Positions 23,038 through 33,449 of a stretch of DNA of 64,000 nt are shown one piece after another. The DNA lies in contig JALGPY010000004.1 of the NCBI GenBank assembly GCA_023055425.1, forward strand, positions 110,649,504 through 110,713,503. The letters run 5' to 3'. Each line of letters starts with the position of its first letter. Position 1 is the first letter of the stretch. Position numbers and translations under genes: made by a program. The DNA comes from Linanthus parryae (lineage: Eukaryota; Streptophyta; Magnoliopsida; Ericales; Polemoniaceae). A model generated the notes under the pieces. It was not told the origin of the DNA. It was given only the letters and a program-made list of their open reading frames with translations, and did no database searches.

Positions 23038-23532
23038 TGTAACAACCCGTATTTTGGTCTAGGTTTATTTTAGTAATTCCTTACAATATATTTATTATTC
23101 GAAAATGTGAGAATCGTATTGTTTGATATTAGTGTTAGTCGTAATAAGACGCTGCACATATTGTGTGTGATTTATGTCGTAGTGATAAACTCTGCGGTTA
23201 TAACTATCTTGATAAATTTATATATTCCTATAATGTTATTTAATAATATCGTTTTGTTTTAAATAATAAGTTAACTATAAATTTTAAATTAATAGTGTAG
23301 TAATGTTTATTAAAATAAAACGTTGAAGAGTTTTTCTCAAAATTAATATTTGAACTTTTATTAAAAACATTAGTCAAATTATTTTTAACATTTGTCAGTC
23401 AACTTTCGTTTTCTAGTCGAACTCCGTTTTGTTAGTCATAATGCGTTCGTCAGTCGAACTTTTGCTTTATAATGAAATCTTGTTTTATTAGTCAAACTTA
23501 ATTTTTGTCAGTCGAATTTCGTTTATCAGTCA

Positions 23533-23533
<1 letters not shown>

Positions 23534-23611
<78 letters not shown>

Positions 23612-23624
23612 GTTATTGTTATTG

Positions 23625-23686
<62 letters not shown>
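23534..23686. repeat. (ATT)n microsatellite, about 50 units
   Basis: A run of ATT interrupted once by TGTTATTGTTATTG at about 23610-23628. Leucine or isoleucine runs in overlapping frames are artefacts of the repeat. Confidence 0.97.
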
Positions 23687-23688
<2 letters not shown>

Positions 23689-23923
23689 ACAGTCCAAATT
23701 TACTTTGTCAGTCAAAAGTTTATTTTATTAGTTGAATTTCACTGTTTCAGACAAACCTACGTTATCAGTCAACGTTTAATCTTTCAGCCGAAATCATTTT
23801 ATTTTCGTATAAATTATTTGTCTCGTATTAATTTTCGTCACGCTTCAACGTAATTGTCGCGTCTAAATTTTACTTCGTGTTTTTATTATTTGTTGCGTTT
23901 CTGGTCACTTTTCGCGTCGCGAA

Positions 23924-24506
23924 TAGGGATGGCAACGGGTCGGATCCGGATCGGATCAGGCTAGATCCGATCCAGATCCGACTAGGAGAAATGGGATCTA
24001 GATCCGATCCAGATCCGTTCGGATCATCACCGGATTCGGATCAGATCGGATCGGGTTTCATCCAGCTGATCCAAATCCGATCCGTAGATCCATATAATAC
24101 GTGGTCGGATCGGATTCGGATCGGATCCGACTTGGGTTTGCAATAAAATACAAAAAATATCATAAGAAATAAACAGAATTTCATACGCTAAGGCATGTTC
24201 GCAAGTTATAAAGCCTGAATCACAACAGAAACAGCTTTGTAGGTTGGAATTACTAATGTATTCTTCTTGGAAGTGAAAGTGGGGAGGTAATATGAATATA
24301 TTTGTAAAGCACACATATACGTCGGATCGGATCGGGTCGGAACCCGGTGGATCTGCCCTTAGATCCAAATCCAGATCCAAATCCGATCGGATCTGGATTT
24401 CCAGATCCAAATCCGATCCATTTTCAATTGGATCGGATTCGGATCCGATCCATTCGGCCCGGATCACTCGGATCACAGATCGGATCGGACCATATTGCCA
24501 TCCCTA
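23924..24506. mobile_element. hAT-type MITE, 8-bp TSD GTCGCGAA
   Basis: The inverted ends are TAGGGATGGCAAC and TTGCCATCCCTA, and perfect 8-bp duplications GTCGCGAA lie at 23916-23923 and 24507-24514, both hallmarks of hAT elements. Both subterminal regions (about 23935-24130 and 24320-24490) are crowded with GGATC/CGGATC motifs in both orientations. These are probably transposase-binding repeats. The centre (about 24140-24310) is unique AT-rich DNA. No transposase, so non-autonomous. Confidence 0.93.
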
Positions 24507-24529
24507 GTCGCGAACCACCGCGTAATTGT

Positions 24530-25440
24530 GTGACCCAACCACACCCAATCTTTTTCTCTCTCCCATCCCATCTCCTTTTTTTTTCTCTTCTGCTGTATTC
24601 TGCAACAGCCACCGACCAGCAGCACACCTTCAGCCTCCATCCGTACCTCCTCTCCTCCTGCAACAGCCCACGCTTGGCGTGGCTTCCTCTCCAGCTACAC
24701 CTAGCTAGCTCCTGTGTTATCACCATCAATCCCCTCCTCTTAATCTTCTCCTTCCCCTTCATCTTCTTTACCCTCAACTCTCATGTTTCACCGAGAGACA
24801 TCACCACTGCCATCACCACCTCCACCTCTGCTCCACCTCTCTGCCTCTCATCCCCATCACTCTCTCTCCCTTTCTCTGGTTTTACCGAACCCATAAACAG
24901 CCCCCACCATCAAACTCCGAACCAACCAAACACCACCAGCACCACCGGCCATAACCACCCCCGACACCGAACACCACCACGGCCACCTCCCTCCATTCAC
25001 CACCACCACCTGCTCCCTCCATCTCTCACCTCCATCTCCCTCTCTTCCTTTCTCTCTGTTTTTGCCGAGAAGAAACCCAGCAAAACATAGCACCTCCAAT
25101 CACCACCACCGTGAGCCACCACCTCCAATCACGCCACCATTATCACCCAGCTCCAATCACCACCACCTCCAACCTCTCCTCTCTCCCTCTCTGCCTCGAC
25201 AACAACCCAGAAGAAACAGCAGCTGACGCCGGAGAACAGAGCCCCGACGCCGCCACCGCCGCTGCAATCGGAGGCTTCCTCCCCACCTCTGTTCGCCTTT
25301 CTCTCCGCCTCTCTGTCGAGCTCCGACGAAGCCCAGCCACCGGATTAAAACGGCGACCAAGGCCCAGAAACCTCGACGCCCCCATCACCGCCCGAGCTCC
25401 GACGAAACCTCGACCCGAAGCTCCTCTTCACCGAATTGAT
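24530..25440 (+). other. CT/CCA-rich leader-like block inside the long LTR
   Basis: Strongly C- and T-rich on the + strand, with long CACCACC and CTCTC runs and a higher GC level than its surroundings. It resembles a plant 5'UTR or first exon and may be the transcribed leader of the LTR or captured host DNA. Open frames here are low-complexity proline/serine/threonine readings and are not accepted as genes. Confidence 0.4.
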
Positions 25441-26319
25441 TGATTCTTCGTTTGGGTACTCTCTCCACTCGATCTCAGTTCTATTTGCTTCATCAAAACT
25501 TGTCTTTGCATTTCAATTCGCGGTTGGGTGTTTGAGTCGCCGTACGGATCGAGAGGAAGAAGAAGACCTCTCTGTTGTGTGTTCAGGGGGGGTTTTCTTG
25601 CACAAATTGAACTTGAAGGGGCTATTTTGTCACATGTTAGGAGTGTTAGTAAGTAGAGGGGGGTGCTAGCTGTAATTATCAACAAACTGCATTATAATTA
25701 TTTATACATGTATTTTCTATTTGTATTTAGTTAGTATAAATCTTTATTTAAATTCAGTTAATTTATATACTATAATAAATAAATAAAAATGAATAGTTTT
25801 GTAATAAGAAATGAAAATATAAATTTATAAGGATTAGAAATTGTTTACAACTAGATATTTATAACTAGTTCTTCAAAATAAGTTAATAAAATATATTTTT
25901 GTATATGTTTGAATATGTATACTCAACAAATATTATTTTGCTTAAAAGATAAATAAAATCTATATTACTTTATATACTATTGGGATTACAATAAATTGTA
26001 AAGTTTGATACTATTTTATCAATACATAAGCTGTTTAATTAAATAGTTTCATATTCTTAAAGTTTAATATTTACTTTTCTAAAATAGTTTGGAGATTCAT
26101 GACTTGGTAGTCGATATAGAATTTGCTTTCGTAATATAATTAGGTGTCTATAATTACTTAGAGTTTCCACTTGCATTCAAATAGGACACGTGCATCGTCA
26201 TGCGTTGTAAACCAAACTTGTTTGTAATTAGGACTATTTGTGTTTGTTTGTAGAGCCTGACTTCGTAGAACCAGGCGTTGTCTACCTGTAGTGCAACTTG
26301 CGTATCTTCGGCTCTCACG

Positions 26320-26480
26320 GTGAGTATCCATGCTTAGCCTTGCGTGCTTATCTCCCTTCGTGTCAAAATGTGATTTTATTTCATGTCTCGAAATATACAT
26401 GTGAGTATTCATGCTTAGCGTTGCGTACTTATCTTCTTTCGTGTCAAATGTGATTTTATTTCACGTCTCAAAATATACTT
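26320..26480. repeat. Tandem repeat, two 80-81-bp units
   Basis: GTGAGTATCCATGCTTAGC at 26320 and GTGAGTATTCATGCTTAGC at 26401 head two nearly identical units. A third degraded start follows (GTGATACATGCCTAG at about 26480). Confidence 0.85.
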
Positions 26481-27773
26481 GTGATACATGCCTAGTTTTG
26501 TGTGCCAATTCTTTTCATGTGATACTCGTTTATCTGAAAATAATTGTCGTGCTTTATTCCAAAATTTCTAAACTTGCCGTACTTGCTTTTAAATCGTCGC
26601 TTTACTACTTGTCTTGAAATCGGAAAGACTGATTATCCAAATTTCACTAAGTCAGAAATCATTAATAACGTAAAGTGAAAGAATCGCAAGTACCGGAACC
26701 AGTTGGGTCTGTGACAGTGCTATACGCTTACGTCGCTTGTTACGGAGTTGGCTACGTCCGTAATTATTTATTCGGTAGAATGCCTTGACTACTTGTTGGA
26801 GTCTTGGACCTGCTTTAAGTTGGGGACTCTGTGCCTCGGCTCTTCACCTTGTTGGTGAGAGTCCAGCATTCTAGTACTACTCTTCTGACTTACAATCTTA
26901 AGGGGGTGTCGACACTTAAGGTCTAGTAGCTGCTTGTATGATGACTAGCGGGACGGTTGGAATCGTCTTTAACGCTTGGTAAAAAGGTTGGGTTATCATA
27001 ACCCCCTACATGCCAGTATCATCTTTTTCTATTTACCCTGGTCTCCCTTGGTTACTGCGGCTTAATAATACGACTTGTTTCATTTCACGTTGGGAAACGT
27101 GTGAATATCTCGATAAACAAATTTGTTACTCATAATAACTATCAGTTTAGAAACAACAACTTTTGGAGAACTCTGATAATCGTGACTTCTACTCGTACTT
27201 ATATTTCTGAAAATAGTTCAAGTCTTTACTCTGATGTTTATACTTATACTCTGTTACTGTTTAAACTATGTCAAATGTAAACCCGGTAACCTTTCTTAGC
27301 CACTCTTTTTTACATGCTAAGGTGTTTATTCACTCAGTTTTTACTGATACTCGAAAAACTGCGTCCTTGTTTCTTTTAAATTCCCCGCAGGATTATGATT
27401 TGATTGCTTGGGGTAACGCGCTGGGATCACGAACACGTTCTCTCATGCAAACAGTAGAGTTTAGAAATTAACCGGAGAGCCCACTTTTGATGTAAAATAT
27501 TTTGTTAGACTTGGTGTTCAGTTTGGAACCAGTCACGAACGTTGTAAACTTTTATCGTAATGAATCAGTAGTTGGATGTTTCCTTTCACTTGTTTTCGGT
27601 TACCACTCCTTGTACGAAAGGGTAAAATCCCCTGTACGGAGGGCACCAACCGGTTTCCTATCCCTCTGGAAATCGGGGGTGTTACAGTAATTCTTGGCCA
27701 AAAAGTCTGAATGTTTCCAAGCGTCCACCGCGGCGAGTGTTTGTTTGTCTACATTCTCCGGTAGTGGTGGAGC

Positions 27774-28782
27774 TGTACACACAAATTTTGCGCTTAAGCG
27801 GGTAAACACAGAAATTTGGCGACAAATGTCATTTTATTATTTATAAGCAGGATACAAATCTCTGAAACGTATTTCTTTAGTAGAAACACTACTCCTCTGA
27901 TTCTTCTCGGGAATTTGAACTTGATGGGATGATTTTGGACGGTTGGATCTTCCACGTCCTTGATGGGATTTGACCGGCACGAGGGCTTATGGTCTTTTGC
28001 TTGACTTTGACTTGTTCTTCGCGGGTTCACCGTACTTCGATGTTCTTTGAAGATTTGATTTTCTTCGAGTGGATGGTTTGATCTTCAGGGTTGCTCCGTC
28101 TTTGAAGATTCGACTATCGTTGTGGCTTATTCGTCAGGGCTTCGCCGTCTTTTGGGATTTTCTTCCTTCAAAGTCTTTCCGCCTTCGAGGATCTTGGCTC
28201 CTTTGGGGGCTTCTCCTGTCAGAACTTTGCTAACTTCTCTTTTCTAAGCTTTGAGCTTGAGAGAAGTTGTAGGAAAGTTAGAAGGAAAGATATAGAGAAA
28301 GTGTTTTAGGTATAGAAAGGTATTGGAAGATGTTGGAAGATGTTGGAAGATGTTGGAAGATGTTGGAAGATGTGATTTTTCTTATGAACTTCCTCCTCTA
28401 TTTATAGGGAGATAGAGGGGTCGTTGTGCAATTTTGTAATAATGTGGGGTACCCTATACAATTTGTAAAGTCTAGGGGAGCTTGATGTACTTATAGGAAA
28501 GTCTATTTTGGTTGTTTTCCTAACAATATTTATACAATTACATTTGCGGTAATCGTACACTTAAGACGCTCTTCCAATGTAACCTCCATTTTAATCGGAG
28601 TTGATGTTTGCGACCGAGCTGGTCAATCTTGAGCTGCAATTTGACACGTGGCGTCATGCGATTCGCCAGTCAGCAGTGTTTGATGTTGAATTTTTCTTGT
28701 CGTGTTTCTCCATTTAGTCTTCATATTTGGATTTGTTTTAGCACGTAAGTACTTTTGAGTAGACAAATTTTAGGTGTCTACA
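27774..28782 (-). repeat. 3' LTR of the Gypsy element
   Basis: TGTACACACAAATTTTG...GGTGTCTACA. On the minus strand a TATAAATA box lies at 28399-28406. Five tandem copies of TTGGAAGATG (28323-28373) follow in transcription direction. A CCTCCTCTATTTATAGGG block marks the likely core promoter. Confidence 0.95.
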
Positions 28783-28797
28783 AATGTCCCCTCGAGA

Positions 28798-31700
28798 CTT
28801 GTTCGCCAATAGCTGCAGCTGGTTGAGCGAGCACGTCTCGAAAATTTGATTTGTTATTTCTTTTTTGAGTAAATATCTTCTTGTGGGCACTGTTCTCCTT
28901 GTGAACTTCTGAAGTCTGCAATATGTCCATCCCCTCCAATAATACACCGAAATTTCTGGCCAATAAAGAATGCTTGGATGTGGTAAGCCTTATCCCCAGC
29001 CTCATCTCTTCTGAACTTTCTGGTCTATAAAAGAGAATCCATATCATCCACCAATTTACAACACCAACTGAGTCACTTCCTCACAGCTTTAAGCAAAGTT
29101 TTCACAGTAACTTGGCTGAAGATTTCAGCAGTGACTTGAACTTTTGCTTGAACCTGTCTTGGCAGTTAAACCCTCCAGCAATTGTTTATTTTACCAATAG
29201 ACTTGACTTAGTAAAGCTTTGTATGAGCTTTTACCGGTCCTGCCTTGTGATGAATACTTCATTTCTTCCTTTTTTTTTCGTCTTTTGTTTCTCCATTTGC
29301 AGGTTAGAAGATGCCTTCATGGGTGGGATGTTCCTGTGATCATCTTCTCAAACAGAAGAGTTGGTATGTTCCTGTGATCATCTTCTCAAACAGAAGTTGA
29401 GCTTGGTTTCTTGTCCCGCACAACATTTGCGGATGTCCGACGAGCCGTATGACGTCCTTTCGCGGGCGAGCTTGGAGCGCAATTCGCGGCGAGTTTGACG
29501 GCGAGCTTGGTGGCGCCGGGGCGTCCGTTTCTTGTGCCTGAGTTCCCTGACCTGCTCGTGCAGTGGTTAGGATTGCTTGGCGCAACAAAGCGACCTGTTC
29601 GTGCAGCGACTAGACGATTGCGAGAGACCTTGGTGGTTTGCAGAGAAGACTAGGGTGGATCAGCAAGGCAGTGAGGCGGCCGAGTCCAGGTGAGATCCAC
29701 CCGATGACTAACGAAACTCCAGAGGTTGCATTGCTGTTTTTGTCTTCGATGTCGGAGCAAGGTATTGACGACAGCCGTACTGCATCATAGCAACACTGGA
29801 TTTGTTTACACGAGACCCACCCTCTGGCAGTGGAGGGGAGATTCATGGTGGTCGTGAGATGATCTTCTCAGAGCGGAGTAGCTTCACGCATGAGCTTGAG
29901 CTGGACTTTGTGGCGAGCTTGACGGCGAGCTTGGTGGCTTTTGAGGGAAGAGAAGCTACTGGAGGAAAATACGAGTCGCTTCCTGACGTGGAGTTTGGAG
30001 GTGATCTGAGAGCACTCGAGTTACAGCTCCGTGTCGGAATTTGTCGCCTTCTAATGCAACTGGCCAACGTATGTCACTGGTGGTGGAGCTTACGTTCGTG
30101 CCTGAGTTCCTGCTCGTGCAGCAGCTAGGCCATTGCTTGGCGCAGCCTGAACTTAGTGCAACACGGTTCCAGCTAGTTTACATGCAGAGAACACCAAGGT
30201 GGAGCAATACAGCAGCAAGGCGAGTCCATGCGAGATCGATGTGCTGAGCAATGAAATGTCGTCACATTGGCTGCTGGAGTAGGATGTCGACGGCGAAGCT
30301 ACTACAATTTGCAAAACCAGATTTGCTCGGACAAACCCCAATTATGTGATAGGAAAATTGCCGGAATTATTGGTGGTCACCATTGATATGGGTATGAAGC
30401 AGGAGAAGAGATAAGTGGGAAAGAAGAAAGGTGTGGCCAAGAAGAAGACTACTGATGTTAGAAGGAGACAAGTTGCCTACTGTATGTGAATCAGAGACTG
30501 TATGTGCTCGTGTAGGGTAGTAGGATAAGAAAGCAGGTGAAATGATGAGCATGAAGATGAATATGATACTCATGGAAGATGTCAAATGCTTTTTGATGTA
30601 CCCAACCCACTCCACGTCAGTTCCTGACTTAGCCACGGGTTTAGACTAACAAATGTAGTTTTCTTTTTATAATTTTGTTCTCTCATTTTTTTTTAATGCA
30701 TTTTTTTTTTAATTTTTTCTTTTTTTAGTTTTCATTTGTTGTTAGGACCTTTATTTCAGTAATCAGTAAACATGTTATTTTTTTTAATGTATTTTTTAAA
30801 AAAAAAGAATACTATTCGAAAAGCTAACAAATGTAGAATCTCCCTTTGGACTTGTTTATGTAATTTTTTTTTTTCATCTTCGAGAACAGATTGTAACCAA
30901 TTAAAATCTTTTTTATAGCAAGACATGTAACTACAACTAAATTTTCATAATGTAGTGGTAAAGGTAGTACACACAGGATAGTGTTCTAAAACGATCACTT
31001 ATATGCGTGTGCATAAATATACTTACTGTATTTTAAAAAATAAATAGCACATTTATTTTCTTAGTTATCTTTTATCTATTTATTTTATTTTCTTCTACTT
31101 TTTAGGCTTTGAAGGAAAGAGATAAATCTCGGGATTTACCTGTGGATAGTGAAGGCCTGATCTTGATTGATGGACCAGATACAAAGCACACCTTCAAGTG
31201 CAGCGACAACCGTACTGAATTTCAGTGACTTGGCAGCCTGTGAAGTCGAAGTAGGCAAGCTAAACTTCAATTGATGATGAAGCACTGCCACCAAATTCAT
31301 GAAGTCATTTTCGCATAACATTAACCAGTGAACCATCACACATCAAAACTGAGGATGCGAGACATGATTTAATTTGATGAGGCGAGCGAGAACAACAACT
31401 TCGGTGATACGTCTTGGCTACAATAATGAGGAAACGGAGTGGCGACACCAATTTGAGGCGTTGGAGCAGCCACGTCTCGGCCTTTGGGGGCATCTTTGAG
31501 GATGTTAGGCAGCAACACCATCCTCGAGGGGTAATGCAAGGCAAATGCCTGTTTTGTGATCGGAAATGAAGCAAACGCCAACATTGAACAGTTCGAGTGA
31601 GAACACCGTTTTAGACGTGTCAAAGCGACGATGTTTGAGTTCACGAGTCAGACCACCAACCTAACTTCGAGGAATCCGAATGATGGTATAAACTTTTAAG

Positions 31701-32098
31701 GAGCTTCAAGACCATCAATGCAGGAGAACTGTAGCGAGAACATTGAACTTGACGAGCAATTGATGTGATATTGTCCACTGAAAGTTTGCAGTCATGACAC
31801 TATCTTTGCGGACGTAGAACGAGTCACCATTTTGAAGCATCGGGCATCCATGTCATGAACTCATAGTTCGACGTCATCGCCAATTATTTTAAGGCAATTT
31901 GATCAACGAGTTGTGGACTAAACAGTCTAATTTCTTGAAAGTGTCCGGACCCATATTTAAATAGGCTCGTGCCAAAGTGGAAAAAGACATTTGTTTTTGT
32001 TGTTATGACTGAACTTGAAAGGATATTACAAGCTGCCTACGTACCCACGAGATGGGATCAAGTCAAACGTAGTTCATTTTTTTTGTGTGTTTTTTTTT

Positions 32099-32130
<32 letters not shown>

Positions 32131-33449
32131 TGGCGGAGAAGATATAGGAACAGTTATCTCAGTGGTACTTCATCCTACTATACATCGCTGTTTCCTGCTT
32201 TTCCCAACGGTATAATAGCAACATAAGGATAAACCCGAACAACCAAACCAAAAGGAAAGGGAGCAAAGGCTGATTGATGAAGGAAAGGCCGAGGCGCGCA
32301 AAGAGGACCATCACGTACACGTATATGATCAGTACAATGACAATTTCCGAAGACATTTCTGAATATGTTTGAGGAATGAAGGTAGAATGTTATGGAGCTT
32401 CTATTTATAGAAACTCCAAGAGCATTGAATTTACGTTCCTGACCTCCCTACTAGCCGTTACACGGATAGGACAAAGGGTAAAAGTGACTTTTGGCCATTT
32501 CTAGCCGTTGGAGGGGCGGCCGACAGTTGGTGGTTGAGGTGGCAATGCCATCTTTGAAGCGTTTGGGCAACAATGCAATGCACTCGGGGTTGAACTTCAA
32601 CGCCAATTTTTAGGAGGCGGGGGAAAATATTTTTTTTTTAGCGGTATAACTGAACTCGGAAAGATATTCCAAGCTACCTACGTACCCAAGAGATGGGATC
32701 AAGTCAGACGTAGTTCATTTTTTTTGGGTGATCTGCAGTTTAGGCTCGTGTATCGAGGAGCTTTCTTGGACTTCTTGACCTTTCTCATCATGGAGATGGG
32801 CTTCGAGGCCTAGCCTGTGACCGGGTCGATGTTGGAGTGTTATGTAAATCCAAAACATTTTCTGCCAGCCTCAAAAGCCACTCAAATGTTTGACCATCAG
32901 ATTCATGGCCTCGTCTGAGACCGATATAATGGATCCTTCCGGCGATGCTCGCAGGCAAGATGATGTCCGCACCCTGTCTATTGACAAGGACCAGACGATC
33001 TCTTATTGGTCTTTCGTATCTACTTCCCTGGTACCGAGCTGTTGTCGGGAGCGGAGATGACGATGCACTTCCGAATGACCATATGAATGGTGAGGGGGGT
33101 GGCGTCCTTGCTGGTGAACCCGTCATGGTGCCCTTTCTCTACTCACAAGGGAAATCCAATATATCTTTATCACGAGTGACGAACTTGTAGATGGTCTGAA
33201 TCTTCGACTTGTTGGTTCAGTGTCTTATAAGGAGGAACGAGATTCGGCTACCACGACATATCCCGGGAGAGGAGACAGTTGCTTGTTGGAGCATAAATGC
33301 AGTGGGCCATCACCAACTATTTTTTCTTTTCTTTTCTTTTCCTTTTTTTTGTTTGTTTTTTTATTTACAGGAATGACGTGTAGTTTAAGCTCGTACGTCG
33401 AGGAGCGATGTGCAGTTTAGGCTCGTGCTTCAAGGAGCATTGTGTGGCT
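28798..33449 (-). other. Long 3' non-coding region of the Gypsy element
   Basis: 4.65 kb between the gag ORF end and the 3' LTR. It has a 31-bp perfect direct repeat (29328-29358 and 29366-29396), repeated GCGAGCTTG motifs (29450-29940), an 82-bp direct repeat (32002-32083 and 32643-32724), three copies of a GCAGTTTAGGCTCGTG-type unit (32735, 33378, 33409) and T-rich tracts (30660-30730, 32078-32133, 33320-33367). Tat-lineage elements commonly have a long region here. No conserved domain is recognised. Confidence 0.7.
32788..33126 (-). CDS. Small ORF in the 3' region of the Gypsy element (112 aa)
   Basis: Minus-strand ORF starting MTGSPARTPPPSP, with a proline/serine-rich N-terminus, a central DRLVLVNRQGADIILP and IHYIGLRRGHESDGQTFEWL stretch, and a basic proline-rich end. 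It is on the same strand as gag and lies between gag and the 3' LTR, where some Tat-lineage elements carry an extra ORF. I do not recognise the family. It could be chance. Confidence 0.35.
   Translation of the reverse strand: MTGSPARTPPPSPFIWSFGSASSSPLPTTARYQGSRYERPIRDRLVLVNRQGADIILPASIAGRIHYIGLRRGHESDGQTFEWLLRLAENVLDLHNTPTSTRSQARPRSPSP

Larger units (their letters stand above)
23038..27686. mobile_element. 4.65-kb solo-LTR-like element, TSD GTAAT
   Basis: It starts TGTAACAACCCG and ends GGGGGTGTTACA, an inverted terminus typical of long plant Gypsy LTRs. GTAAT flanks it at 23033-23037 and 27687-27691. No gag or pol is found and no second copy of the ends, so a solo LTR of a large-LTR Gypsy family is the best reading; a non-autonomous (LARD-like) element is the alternative. 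It contains an (ATT)n array, a hAT MITE, a CT-rich leader-like block (24530-25440) and an 80-bp tandem repeat. It interrupts gag of the Copia element. Confidence 0.8.

Noticed and set aside
23505..23735. Poly-leucine ORF (+) and poly-isoleucine ORF (-)
   Set aside because: Both are readings of the (ATT)n microsatellite and have no coding character.
24347..25090. 247-codon proline/serine/threonine-rich ORF on the + strand
   Set aside because: It begins inside the hAT MITE and runs through low-complexity CCA/CTC DNA of the long LTR. Several frames are open for the same reason.
28323..28373. CRISPR-like or satellite array
   Set aside because: Five decamer units without spacers inside an LTR are a simple tandem repeat.
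29802..30128. 108-codon + strand ORF in the 3' region of the Gypsy element
   Set aside because: It is antisense to the element, contains cysteine/serine-rich low-complexity ends and overlaps a repeated GCGAGCTTG segment. No domain is recognised.
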